Source of the DNA: Ramlibacter sp.
Lineage (GTDB): Bacteria; Pseudomonadota; Gammaproteobacteria; Burkholderiales; Burkholderiaceae_C
Reading direction: 5' to 3'
Assembly (NCBI GenBank): GCA_019635415.1
Contig: JAHBZN010000003.1
Span: 1 to 64,000 of the forward strand
DNA length: 64,000 nucleotides
Shown: positions 35,370 through 43,273 of the stretch, one piece after another
How positions within the stretch are numbered: the stretch's first letter is position 1
How the letters are laid out: each line of letters opens with the position of its first letter
Program-made: the position numbers and the translations under genes
The notes under the pieces: generated by a model
The model's database searches: none
What the model was told of the DNA's origin: nothing
Seen by the model: the letters and a program-made list of their open reading frames with translations, nothing else

Positions 35370-35801
35370 ATGAAGCCTTACGTCGGCAAAGAGTTCGAAG
35401 CTCTCAAGATGCGCTACGACGACCAAGTTGCTCTGCTCCGATTCATGACGACCTTCGATTTCCAGATCTTCGGCGGATTCTTGACGCTACAACTCGCGTT
35501 GGGGAGCTGGCTGGCTGCTCACCCTATCTCGTCAGTTTTGGTACAACTGGGTGTCTTGCTAATCGACGCTGTTGCAGCGCTGCTCTCCGCCAAGCTATTG
35601 CACAATCAGCACTCAAGACGGCAAGAGGTCCAGGCGACCATTCGGAACATTAACCTGGCCTTGGGGTTCGAAGAGCCTGGTGCTTACTTAGAATCCCAAT
35701 CTCTGAATCCGGCATACACGCGCAGGCTCTGGTTCAAATGGTACATGGTCGGAATCGCCGCCTCGTATGTCGGCATGCTGCTGATCGTGTTCGGCAGATG
35801 A
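35370..35801 (+). CDS. Cassette gene 4: small membrane protein
   Basis: A 143-residue protein. Residues about 25-75 carry two hydrophobic segments (FQIFGGFLTLQLALGSWLAA, VLVQLGVLLIDAVAALLSA) and a C-terminal segment WYMVGIAASYVGMLLIVFG forms a third. The polar loop between contains HSRRQEVQATIRNIN. No family recognised. Starts 15 nt after the attC3 core; stop 4 nt before attC4. Confidence 0.72.
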   Translation: MKPYVGKEFEALKMRYDDQVALLRFMTTFDFQIFGGFLTLQLALGSWLAAHPISSVLVQLGVLLIDAVAALLSAKLLHNQHSRRQEVQATIRNINLALGFEEPGAYLESQSLNPAYTRRLWFKWYMVGIAASYVGMLLIVFGR

Positions 35802-35805
35802 AGCG

Positions 35806-35895
35806 ACATAACAGGTCCTTCGACGCGGACGCACAAGTGCGTCCGTGCGCGTTGCGCACTCGTCTCGTGTGCGCCGGTCAAGTCCAACGCTAGGC
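35806..35895 (+). other. attC site 4 (90 bp)
   Basis: Begins ACATAAC, complement of the upstream core GTTATGT, and ends CAAGTCCAAC-GCTAGGC, one base off the consensus core. The interior is rich in self-complementary GACGCACAAGTGCGTC-like sequence. Confidence 0.8.
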
Positions 35896-35941
35896 GTCAA
35901 ACTTTCGCCTCGAAATATCGCCACCACAGGGAGACTCGCGC

Positions 35942-36301
35942 ATGGATGAAAAAACCTTCTTTGAATACGAAGGCGTGAAGGTCACAAATGCCCGATTCAT
36001 CGTCGACGGTCAAACTTTTGCCATGAGCAACGTCACATCGGTGAATCCGCTCACCGATCCCCCGAAGAGATTCTGGGGCATCGTCTGCCTTCTCATCGGC
36101 ATCGCAGCGACAATGGAGAACGCCTTCTTCGGCATCCCCGTAATCGCACTATCTATCTATTTTCTCTACAAGCAGAAACCTGTCTATCACGTGATGCTAA
36201 GAACTTCTGCCGGGGAAACGAAGGCGCTGACAACACACCAGAAAGAGTACCTTGGCAAGGTGGTAGCCGCGCTGAACGACGCCATTGTTCATCGCGGGTA
36301 G
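35942..36301 (+). CDS. Cassette gene 5: DUF6232-like membrane protein
   Basis: A 119-residue protein. The N-terminus EYEGVKVTNARFIVDGQTFAM followed by TSVNPL, then two hydrophobic segments (FWGIVCLLIGIAATME, FFGIPVIALSIYFLY) and a C-terminal strand block (YHVMLRTSAGETKAL), resembles the DUF6232 family. Function unknown. A GGGAGA ribosome site lies upstream. Confidence 0.75.
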   Translation: MDEKTFFEYEGVKVTNARFIVDGQTFAMSNVTSVNPLTDPPKRFWGIVCLLIGIAATMENAFFGIPVIALSIYFLYKQKPVYHVMLRTSAGETKALTTHQKEYLGKVVAALNDAIVHRG

Positions 36302-36317
36302 GGTTTCGGTGCATGAC

Positions 36318-36376
36318 GCCTAACCCTTCGTATATGGACTCCCGGCATAGGCAAGAAACTGCCGACATTGTTGGGT
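36318..36376 (+). other. Possible attC site 5 (59 bp, degenerate)
   Basis: GCCTAAC at 36318-36324 matches the cassette core complement. A candidate 3' core GTTGGGT lies at 36370-36376, with GGCA/TGCC able to pair inside. The 3' half is uncertain; the array may simply break here. Confidence 0.5.
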
Positions 36377-36761
36377 GTTGGGAAACGCGTACAGACGTAT
36401 ATCCGGCATCCGAGCTCGACTCGCATTGGCCCGTGCCGATATGGAGTCTGCTAACACGGCGCCAACCCTTGCAAACGTCGAATCTAGCCACCGCACGGCC
36501 CTAGCCTCTTGATGATCTACCAGCCCCGCAGGCGCACCGGGTGGCCATGCCCGGGCGGAGCGGAGGATTCGCGCTGAGTACATGCGTTGCGCGTGCAGTC
36601 CATGGGGGTAGCGCCAGCCAGGCTGGTGCGCTGCAAGAACATCTGCGCGAGCTCGTAGCGCAGAACGGGCATGGGCGGCTGGTGCGCTGGCCGGCCGTTT
36701 GGTTTGTGGCGATGGCTGTTGCGGGGCCCTTCGACGGGCTCAGGGCGAACGGTTGGTTTGG
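36377..36761. other. Gene-free stretch after the cassette cluster
   Basis: About 385 bp with no supported gene. It contains GCCAACCC and CTAACAC fragments that may be relics of further attC sites, then GC-rich sequence leading to the Acg-like gene. The only clear feature is a REP-like repeat at 36725. Confidence 0.5.
36725..36752 (+). repeat. REP-like sequence (CCCTTCGACGGGCTCAGGGC)
   Basis: GGCCCTTCGACGGGCTCAGG followed by GCGAACGG matches the intergenic repeat CCGTTCGCCCTGAGC.../TCGAAGGGC common in proteobacterial genomes. One copy in the window, downstream of the Acg-like gene. Confidence 0.6.
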
Positions 36762-37934
36762 CTACACGACGAAGGCAGTCAACGGCCTGCGCGGCGTGGC
36801 CGGCGCAGGTGTTGCGGTGTAACCCAGCCGGCAGAACATCTGCACCGTCTCATCGTCCGCCGTCTTGGGGGCAGGGTGCCCCAGCAGCAGCTGGTGCACG
36901 CGCTCGTAGTGCGGGGCCATCTCGGCAAACTCCTGCAGCGCCTGGCTCATGGGGTGCATGCCCACGCCCAGGGCGGTGGCCTGCAACTGCAGGCGCACAT
37001 AGGCGCGGCCCGCGTTGACCTGATCGGCACGGTGATTCGGGCCGCTCAGCCAGACAAAGCCCATAGCGGTCCGGCTGTGACCCTCAAAGCGCGCCATCAT
37101 GGCCTTGTAAGCCTCACTGCCTTCAGCGGGCGGGGTTTTGCGGTCAAACAGGCCCACGGCATCCACTGCACGGATGAACGGGCTGTTGATGCTGATGCCG
37201 TCGCGGTGCTTCAAGATTTCATCGGGGCCCACACGGGTCAGGTGGATGCTTTCCATCACGGTGCGCGGCGTCAGCAGCTCCACGCGGGCCGATTGCCAGC
37301 ACAACTCGCGCAGCGGATGCAGGGCCGCCGCATCTACCGTGCCGCCGACCTGCAGGCCGTGGCCGCCGGCTCCCTGCATGAGGGTGCGCAGCACATCCGC
37401 CGCCACCGGCCGCGCGGTGTCAAAGTCGGTCTTGGGTGTGTGGCGATTGAGGATGTGCGCAAACAGCGGGTCACGCGCCGCGTCGGGCTTGAGCGTGATG
37501 CGCGCAATGGGCCTGCGGTCCCAGTCTTTCAGGCGGGCGCCCAGCTCGCCCCGCGGCCATAGCGTCACGTCCGCACCCAGTCCCTGCTCGGCCAGCGCCA
37601 TCACCAGCAGCTCCACGAACGCGCCGTGGCCGATGAGTATCTGGCGCCCCAGCGGATCGGTGTGTGCGAGCACGCGTTCGGGGTCGGTGTACAGCGTGAT
37701 GACGTCCGGCTCGCGCAGGTCCACCAGCCACGGCTGCAGGTTGTGGGGGTTGGGCGCCGTGATGGCATAGGCCACCGCGCGACGCCGCGGGTCGGTCCCC
37801 GCGCCCGGCCCCTGCCAGGCTTCCACGGCCTCGGCGGGATAGGCCGGGTTAAGTGCGCGTGCGGCGACACCCGCCCCCACGGCCATGGCCACCACGCCAC
37901 CGCCGGCCAGCCGGACAAAGTTGCGGCGGTTCAT
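36762..37934 (-). CDS. Acg-family FMN-binding oxidoreductase, Tat-exported
   Basis: A 390-residue nitroreductase-like protein. The N-terminus MNRRNFVRLAGGGVVAMAVG is a Tat signal (RRNFVR then hydrophobic core). AITAPNPHNLQPWLVDLREP is the hallmark N-terminal segment of Acg/nitroreductase-fold proteins, and LQATALGVGMHPMSQALQEF lies near the C-terminus. ATG 37934 overlaps the upstream stop (ATGA). Periplasmic redox role; substrate unknown. Confidence 0.82.
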   Translation of the reverse strand: MNRRNFVRLAGGGVVAMAVGAGVAARALNPAYPAEAVEAWQGPGAGTDPRRRAVAYAITAPNPHNLQPWLVDLREPDVITLYTDPERVLAHTDPLGRQILIGHGAFVELLVMALAEQGLGADVTLWPRGELGARLKDWDRRPIARITLKPDAARDPLFAHILNRHTPKTDFDTARPVAADVLRTLMQGAGGHGLQVGGTVDAAALHPLRELCWQSARVELLTPRTVMESIHLTRVGPDEILKHRDGISINSPFIRAVDAVGLFDRKTPPAEGSEAYKAMMARFEGHSRTAMGFVWLSGPNHRADQVNAGRAYVRLQLQATALGVGMHPMSQALQEFAEMAPHYERVHQLLLGHPAPKTADDETVQMFCRLGYTATPAPATPRRPLTAFVV

Positions 37935-38968
37935 GATGCCACCCCGTCAAGCCGCAAGGCCGGCGCGCCGGGCACAGCCCCGCGCTGCAGCAGGCCCAGG
38001 TCGGCCAGCGCGGCGCGCAAGGCCTGGGGGAACGGCGTGTGGGGTTCGGGGCCGACCAGTGCCGCCATGCGCGTGTTGACGAGCTGGTAGGGCGTGGTCC
38101 AGAGGTAGCGCATCTCGCTGAGCGCCGCCAGCATGGGCACGAACAGGCCCAGCGCGCGGAACAGCGGCCACGAGACCGAGCTGACCTGCAGCCGGTCTTG
38201 GGGCGCAAGCCAGCCCTGCTCCCGGGCCACGTCCGTCAGCGCAAGCGCCCAGTCCTGGCCGGTCAGGTGGTAGCCGCCGAAGTGAAAGGTCTCGAAGGCC
38301 GGCAGCGCGTCGCAGCGCCCGGCCACCTGCACGAAGCTGCGGGCCATGTCGGGCAGGTAGGCCCAGGTGGTTGGCACATGAAGCGGGCCCGGGTAGGTGA
38401 GCTTGCCGCGCGGCAGGTCCTTGACCATGGCCTGGTCCAGCCAGGAGCCCTGGCCGCTGCCGAAAAAGTCGCCCCCACGGATCACCACGGCCTTCATGCG
38501 GCCGTCATGCGTGGCCTGCAGGATCTGTTCTTCGCTGGCCAGGCGCAGCCGGCCCTTCAGGGTGCTGGGCCGCTGCGGGGTGTCTTCCAGCAGCCGCGGC
38601 GGCATGGACGACCCGAAGTTGTAGACGCTGGCCGGCAGCATGAGCGTGGCCCCGAGTTCGCGCGTGACGGCAATGGCCGCGCTGGTCAGGCGGGGCACGT
38701 CGGTGCGCCAGGCCCGGTGGGTGTAGACCGGGCTCAGGGCCTGCACCACGACCGTGGTGCCCCGGGCCGCGCGCGCCAGCGTGGCGGTGTCCTGCGGCTC
38801 GGCGTGGACCCACTGGACACCGGCCAGCGACGGGCCGACGGCGCCCGGGCGCAACTGGGCATGCACCTGCCAGCCGGCCTGGGCAAAGGCCCGCACGGCG
38901 GCACTGCCGAAGCGCCCACGGGCGCCGAGGATCAGGACAGAAGGATTCGGGGGACGGGATTGGGTCAT
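37931..38968 (-). CDS. NAD(P)-binding Rossmann protein (NmrA/atypical SDR)
   Basis: A 345-residue protein starting with a dinucleotide fold, SVLILGARGRFGSAAVRAFA, followed by GTTVVVQALSPVY and LMLPASVYNFGSS. It lacks a clear YxxxK pair, which suggests an atypical SDR. ATG 38968 has GGAG upstream. Divergent from the LysR gene, with a perfect palindrome between them. Confidence 0.82.
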   Translation of the reverse strand: MTQSRPPNPSVLILGARGRFGSAAVRAFAQAGWQVHAQLRPGAVGPSLAGVQWVHAEPQDTATLARAARGTTVVVQALSPVYTHRAWRTDVPRLTSAAIAVTRELGATLMLPASVYNFGSSMPPRLLEDTPQRPSTLKGRLRLASEEQILQATHDGRMKAVVIRGGDFFGSGQGSWLDQAMVKDLPRGKLTYPGPLHVPTTWAYLPDMARSFVQVAGRCDALPAFETFHFGGYHLTGQDWALALTDVAREQGWLAPQDRLQVSSVSWPLFRALGLFVPMLAALSEMRYLWTTPYQLVNTRMAALVGPEPHTPFPQALRAALADLGLLQRGAVPGAPALRLDGVAS

Positions 38969-39000
38969 TGCAGGCTCCATCAAAGGGTGGGAATGGGTGG

Positions 39001-39030
39001 ATTGTGGAAACCGGCTCGATATTCCACAAT
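39001..39030. promoter_or_regulatory. Perfect inverted repeat ATTGTGGAA-N12-TTCCACAAT
   Basis: Nine-bp arms around 12 nt in the 92-bp region between the SDR-like gene and the LysR gene. It has the LysR-type T-N11-A character and is the likely operator for both directions. Confidence 0.7.
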
Positions 39031-39060
39031 TGCCTAACGATCCATAGCAGGTATTCAATT

Positions 39061-39945
39061 TTGAACAGCACATTCGACTGGAGCCTGATCCGCGCCTTCC
39101 TCGCCGCGCTGGACCAGGGCAGCCTGCTCGGCGCGGCGCGGGCGCTGGGCACCACGCAGCCCACCGTGGGCCGGCACATCGCCGAGCTGGAGAGCCAGCT
39201 CGGCGCGGTGCTGTTCGAGCGCACCGGGCGCGGCCTGCTGCCCAGCGATCTGGCCCTGCGGTTGGCCGACGCGGCGCGCGCCATGGAAAGCAGCGCCCAC
39301 CAGCTGGCCCGGCAGGCCAGCGGCGCCGAGACCGCCGTGTCGGGCACGGTGCGCATCACCGCCAGCCAGCCCGTGGCCTGCTTCGTCATGCCCGGGGTGC
39401 TGGCGCAGATGCGCCAGGCGCTGCCGGACGTCCAGGTCGAGCTGGTGGCCAGCAACGCCGTCAGCAACCTGCTGCGGCGCGAAGCCGACATTGCGTTGCG
39501 CATGGTGCAGCCCGACCAGTCCAGCCTGGTGGCCAAGCGCATCGCGCGCGTCACGATCGGCGCCTACGCCCACCGCGACTACCTGCGCCGCCGGGGCACG
39601 CCACGCGTGCCCACCGACCTGCTTAGCCATGAACTGGTGGGCACCGACCGCGACGAGGCCCTGCTGCGGGGCTTTGCCAGCTTTGGCTACACCGTGGGGC
39701 CCGAGGCCTTTGCCCTGCGCACCGACGACCTGGTGGCCTACTGGGAGGCGGTGCGCGCGGGGCTGGGCGTGGGCTTTGTTGCCGACTACCTGGCACGCAC
39801 CGACAGCGGCCTGGTGCCGGTGCTGCCGATGATCAAGGTGCCGCCGCTGCCCGTGTGGCTGACGGTGCACCGCGAGATCCGCACCAACCGCCGCATCCGT
39901 GCGGTGTACGATTTCCTGAGCCAGGCAGTGCCCCGGGCGTTTTGA
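39061..39945 (+). CDS. LysR-family transcriptional regulator
   Basis: A 294-residue LysR protein. HTH: RAFLAALDQGSLLGAARALGTTQPTVGRHIAELES. TTG 39061 (MNSTFDWSLIRAF) was chosen because LysR proteins start 4-8 residues before this helix; the open frame extends upstream through the operator region. Starts 30 bp after the palindrome and is followed 10 nt later by the glutamate-synthase-like gene. Confidence 0.9.
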   Translation: MNSTFDWSLIRAFLAALDQGSLLGAARALGTTQPTVGRHIAELESQLGAVLFERTGRGLLPSDLALRLADAARAMESSAHQLARQASGAETAVSGTVRITASQPVACFVMPGVLAQMRQALPDVQVELVASNAVSNLLRREADIALRMVQPDQSSLVAKRIARVTIGAYAHRDYLRRRGTPRVPTDLLSHELVGTDRDEALLRGFASFGYTVGPEAFALRTDDLVAYWEAVRAGLGVGFVADYLARTDSGLVPVLPMIKVPPLPVWLTVHREIRTNRRIRAVYDFLSQAVPRAF

Positions 39946-39955
39946 GGAGAACACC

Positions 39956-41578
39956 ATGCTTGCCTACCTGAACACCCTGTACCCCGTGCGCTACACCGCC
40001 CTCGGCCTGTGCGCCTTCGGCCTGCTGCTGAGCCTGTTCAGCGTGCTGGCCTTCGGCACCGGCTTCAGCGTGGCGCTGCTGTTCGCGGCGCTCGTCGCGC
40101 TCGGCGTGTACGACCTGCGCCAGACCCACCGCTCGGTGCTGCGCAACTACCCGGTGATCGGCCACCTGCGCTACGTGCTCGAGTACATCCGCCCCGAGAT
40201 GCGCCAGTACTTCATCGAGAGCGACAACGAGGCGGCACCTTTTTCGCGGGCCCAGCGCTCGCTGGTGTACCAGCGCGCCAAGGGCGAGCCCGACAACCGG
40301 CCGTTCGGCACCCAGCTCGACGTGAGCGCGGAAGGCTACGAGTGGATCAACCATTCGGTGGCGCCCACGCGGCTGGCCACGCACGATTTCCGCGTGACGA
40401 TCGGGCCCGACACCGCCCTGCCCTACGAGGCCAGCGTGTTCAATATCTCGGCCATGAGCTTCGGCTCGCTCTCGGCCAACGCGATCCGCGCGCTCAACGC
40501 GGGGGCGCGCCGCGGCGGCTTCGCGCACGACACGGGCGAGGGTTCGATCTCGGTGCACCACCGCGCCAATGGCGGCGACCTGATCTGGGAGATCGGCTCG
40601 GGCTACTTCGGCTGCTGCGACGAGCAGGGGCGGTTTGACCCCGAGCGCTTCAGCGCCAATGCCCGCGACCCCCAGGTGCGCATGATCGAGATCAAGCTCA
40701 GCCAGGGTGCCAAGCCCGGCCATGGCGGCGTGCTGCCGGGCCCCAAGGTCACCCCCGAGATTTCCATGGCCCGCGGCGTGCCCGTGGGCGTGGACTGCAT
40801 CTCGCCATCGGCCCACAGCGCCTTCGACACGCCCGTGGGGCTCATGCAGTTCATCGCGCGGCTGCGCGAGCTGTCGGGCGGCAAGCCCACCGGCTTCAAG
40901 CTGTGCATCGGCCACCCCTGGGAGTGGTTTGCCATGGTCAAGGCCATGCAGGAGACGGGCATCACGCCCGATTTCATCGTGGTCGATGGCGCCGAGGGCG
41001 GCACCGGCGCGGCGCCGCTGGAGTTCACCAACCACGTGGGCTCGCCGCTGCAGGAGGGTCTGCTGCTGGTGCACAACACGCTGAGGGGCGTGGGCCTGCG
41101 CGGGCGCATCCGCCTGGGCTGCGCGGGCAAGATCGTCAGCGCCTTCGACATGGCGCGCGCCATGGCGCTGGGCGCCGACTGGTGCAACTCGGCGCGCGGC
41201 TTCATGTTCGCGCTGGGCTGCATCCAGGCGCAGGCCTGCCACACCGGCCATTGCCCCACCGGCGTGACCACGCAGGACGCCCGACGCCAGCAGGCGCTGG
41301 TGGTGCCCGACAAGGCGGAGCGCGTGTTCCAGTTCCACCAGCACACGCTGAAGGCCCTGCAGGAGCTGGTGCAGGCGGCGGGCCTGCAGCATCCGAGCGA
41401 CATCACGGCCCACCACATCGTGCGGCGCGTGAACGAGAACGAAGTCCGGCTGCTGGCCAACCTGGTGCCCCAGCTGGAAGACGGCGCGCTGCTGGACCGC
41501 GACGTGAGCGGCCTGCACAACGTCTTCAGGCTGTACTGGCCCAAGGCCCGGGCGGACAGCTTTCTGCTACAGACTTGA
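39956..41578 (+). CDS. FMN-binding glutamate-synthase-family protein
   Basis: A 540-residue protein. Two N-terminal hydrophobic segments (residues about 12-60), then a GltB-like FMN domain: ASVFNISAMSFGSLSANAIRAL, GARRGGFAHDTGEGSIS, LSQGAKPGHGGVLPG, IVVDGAEGGTGAAP, and the Cys cluster CIQAQACHTGHCPTGVTTQ resembling the 3Fe-4S ligands. No amidotransferase domain, so it is not a full glutamate synthase. Membrane-anchored oxidoreductase of unknown substrate. Its last codons and stop come from repeat A. Confidence 0.88.
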   Translation: MLAYLNTLYPVRYTALGLCAFGLLLSLFSVLAFGTGFSVALLFAALVALGVYDLRQTHRSVLRNYPVIGHLRYVLEYIRPEMRQYFIESDNEAAPFSRAQRSLVYQRAKGEPDNRPFGTQLDVSAEGYEWINHSVAPTRLATHDFRVTIGPDTALPYEASVFNISAMSFGSLSANAIRALNAGARRGGFAHDTGEGSISVHHRANGGDLIWEIGSGYFGCCDEQGRFDPERFSANARDPQVRMIEIKLSQGAKPGHGGVLPGPKVTPEISMARGVPVGVDCISPSAHSAFDTPVGLMQFIARLRELSGGKPTGFKLCIGHPWEWFAMVKAMQETGITPDFIVVDGAEGGTGAAPLEFTNHVGSPLQEGLLLVHNTLRGVGLRGRIRLGCAGKIVSAFDMARAMALGADWCNSARGFMFALGCIQAQACHTGHCPTGVTTQDARRQQALVVPDKAERVFQFHQHTLKALQELVQAAGLQHPSDITAHHIVRRVNENEVRLLANLVPQLEDGALLDRDVSGLHNVFRLYWPKARADSFLLQT

Positions 41579-42053
41579 TAGCGGACTGCGCCCGCGCACC
41601 GCGGGCTGCAAGCCTTTTTGCCATGCAAAGCACAGCGTGGTCCTTGCTCAGCAGCAAGGCGCCATGGGCCACGGCCAGGTCGATGAATTTCTGGTCGTCG
41701 GCGTCCTTGCAGGCCACGTCGGCGCGTGGGGCGGCGTCGACCACCCGTGCGTGGCGGTCGAACGCGGCCAGCACCTGCGGCGCGTCCAGCCCGTAGAACG
41801 CGAGCCGCGGCACGATCTTGGGATAGGCCAGCACGCGGGCCAGCTCTTCGCGCATGGCCGGCGTGGCCAGCCATTGCAGGGCATCGGTGGCCAGGCCTTC
41901 CCGCAAGGGCTGCGCGGCCGCGTCGTCGAACACAAACGCATCGAGCACGATGTTGGTGTCAAGGATGACGCAAGCCCCCAAGCGCGGCACGGCGTGTCCT
42001 TCGCTGCCCCCCGAGGGGGCCTTCGCGCCTTGGGGCGGCCCGGCGTCGCTCAT
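41526..42053 (-). CDS. PIN-domain toxin-like protein, ends built from repeats
   Basis: A 175-residue PIN-domain RNase-like protein (PIN_3 type). Acidic residues lie in VILDTNIVLDAF, CKDADDQKFIDLA and LLSKDHAVL. ATG 42053 overlaps the methyltransferase stop (ATGA). The first 20 or so residues (MSDAGPPQGAKAPSGGSEG) are encoded by repeat B and about 20 C-terminal residues by repeat A; the final codons lie antisense to the glutamate-synthase-like gene. No antitoxin gene is adjacent, so a true toxin-antitoxin role is doubtful. Confidence 0.8.
   Translation of the reverse strand: MSDAGPPQGAKAPSGGSEGHAVPRLGACVILDTNIVLDAFVFDDAAAQPLREGLATDALQWLATPAMREELARVLAYPKIVPRLAFYGLDAPQVLAAFDRHARVVDAAPRADVACKDADDQKFIDLAVAHGALLLSKDHAVLCMAKRLAARGARAQSAIKSVAESCPPGPWASTA
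41564..41619 (+). repeat. Repeat A copy 3, shared 3' end of two convergent genes
   Basis: CTGCTACAGACTTGATAGCGG, spacer, then GCGGGCTGCAAGCCTTTTT. It supplies the stop codon of the glutamate-synthase-like gene on the plus strand and C-terminal codons of the PIN gene on the minus strand. Confidence 0.8.
41993..42053 (+). repeat. Repeat B copy 3, encoding the PIN N-terminus
   Basis: GCTGCCCCCCGAGGGGGC, CGCGCCTTGGGGCGGCCC and GGCGTCGCTCAT. Read on the minus strand it provides the start codon and first residues of the PIN gene. Confidence 0.85.
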
Positions 42054-43273
42054 GGCGCCCGGGTGCCGCGGGCGGAGCCTTTGACCATGTCGAAGCGGAA
42101 CAGCCGGCATTCGATCGGGCCGTTCCACATGGGCACGCGGCGCGATTCCTTCAGGCGCATGCGGCCGGGCAGCTTGAGGTCGGGCGTGAGCACCCAGGCG
42201 CTCCAGCCAGCGTAGTTCTTCTTCCAGTGCGTGGCGAGCTGGCTGAAGAAGTCGCCGCCGTCGTCGGCCTGCGCCAGCTCGCGGCCGGTGGCGCGCTGGC
42301 CGGCCACCCCGCCGGCCTCGATGCGCTCGCCATAGGGCGGGTTGAGCAGCAGGATGCCGGGCGTTTCCGACGGGGGCATCCGCTGCAGCGCGTCCCCCCC
42401 GCGGAACTGCACGGCCTGCGCCACGCCGGCGCGCTGCGCATTGCGCTCGGCGAAATCGACCATTCGGTGTGCCACATCACTGCCAAAAACGGCTGTAGCC
42501 CTTGTCGTTCGGCAACTTTCTGCTTCATTTTTGATAGCAGACCAGACATGCGACTGGAACGGCAGCATTTTCTCGAAGGCAAACCGCCGCAGGCTGCCCG
42601 GCGCGATGTTGCTGGCGATCTGCGCGGCCTCGATGGCAATGGTGCCGCTGCCGCAGCAGGGGTCGTACAGCGGCACGGGTTCGTCGGCCTGGCCGTCCCA
42701 GCCGCTGGCCGCGATCATGGCCGCGGCCAGGGTTTCCTTGAGCGGCGCATCGCCCTTGTCCTCGCGCCAGCCGCGCTTGAACAGCGGCTCGCCCGAGGTG
42801 TCGATGTACAGCGTGGCCATGTCGGTGGTCAGGTGCGCGTAGATGCGGATGTCCGGCCACTGGGTGTTCACGTCGGGCCGCGCACCGCTCTTGTGGCGGA
42901 ACCGATCGGCCACCGCGTCCTTGATTTTGAGCGCGGCAAAGTTCAGGCTCTTGAGCGGGCTGTGCTGGGCCGTGACCTCGATCTTGAAGGTCTGGCGCGT
43001 GGTGAACCAGATCTCCCAGGCCACGGCGCTGGCGGCCTCGTACAGGTCGCGCTCGCTGCGATAGGGGGTGTGCGAGAGCTGCACGAGCACCCGCTGCGCG
43101 AGGCGGCTGTGCAGGTTCAGCAGCATGGCGTCGCGCCACGAGGCGCGCACCAGCACGCCGCCGCGTCCGCTCAGCAGGTCCTCGCCCGCCAGGCCCGTGA
43201 TGGCATGCACCTCGTCGGCCAGCAGGCCCTCCACGCCGGCGGCGCAGGGCAGAAACAACTGCAGCTGGTTCAA
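42050..43273 (-). CDS. Class I SAM-dependent RNA methyltransferase (RlmL-like, THUMP domain)
   Basis: A 407-residue 23S rRNA guanine-N2 methyltransferase-like protein. N-terminal THUMP region (FLPCAAGVEGLLADEV...), catalytic domain with YDPCCGSGTIAIEAAQIA (SAM motif I), and LLLNPPYGERI (NPPY). It lacks the RlmK half of E. coli RlmKL. TTG 43273 overlaps the rpoN stop (TTGA); ATG starts are only found far inside rpoN. The linker SAIKNEAESCRTTRATAVFG is repeat A, kept in frame. Confidence 0.9.
   Translation of the reverse strand: MNQLQLFLPCAAGVEGLLADEVHAITGLAGEDLLSGRGGVLVRASWRDAMLLNLHSRLAQRVLVQLSHTPYRSERDLYEAASAVAWEIWFTTRQTFKIEVTAQHSPLKSLNFAALKIKDAVADRFRHKSGARPDVNTQWPDIRIYAHLTTDMATLYIDTSGEPLFKRGWREDKGDAPLKETLAAAMIAASGWDGQADEPVPLYDPCCGSGTIAIEAAQIASNIAPGSLRRFAFEKMLPFQSHVWSAIKNEAESCRTTRATAVFGSDVAHRMVDFAERNAQRAGVAQAVQFRGGDALQRMPPSETPGILLLNPPYGERIEAGGVAGQRATGRELAQADDGGDFFSQLATHWKKNYAGWSAWVLTPDLKLPGRMRLKESRRVPMWNGPIECRLFRFDMVKGSARGTRAP
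42485..42541 (-). repeat. Repeat A copy 4, inside the RNA methyltransferase gene
   Basis: On the minus strand: CTGCTATCAAAAATGAAGCAG, spacer, GACAAGGGCTACAGCC, GTTTTT. Clear match to the other copies; translated in frame between the SAM motif and the FGSD motif. Confidence 0.85.

Noticed and set aside
39956..41578. Full glutamate synthase large subunit
   Set aside because: Only about 540 residues; the amidotransferase and C-terminal domains are absent and there is an N-terminal membrane anchor.
41526..42053. A PIN/antitoxin toxin-antitoxin module
   Set aside because: No small antitoxin-like gene upstream or downstream; the neighbours are the methyltransferase and the glutamate-synthase-like gene.
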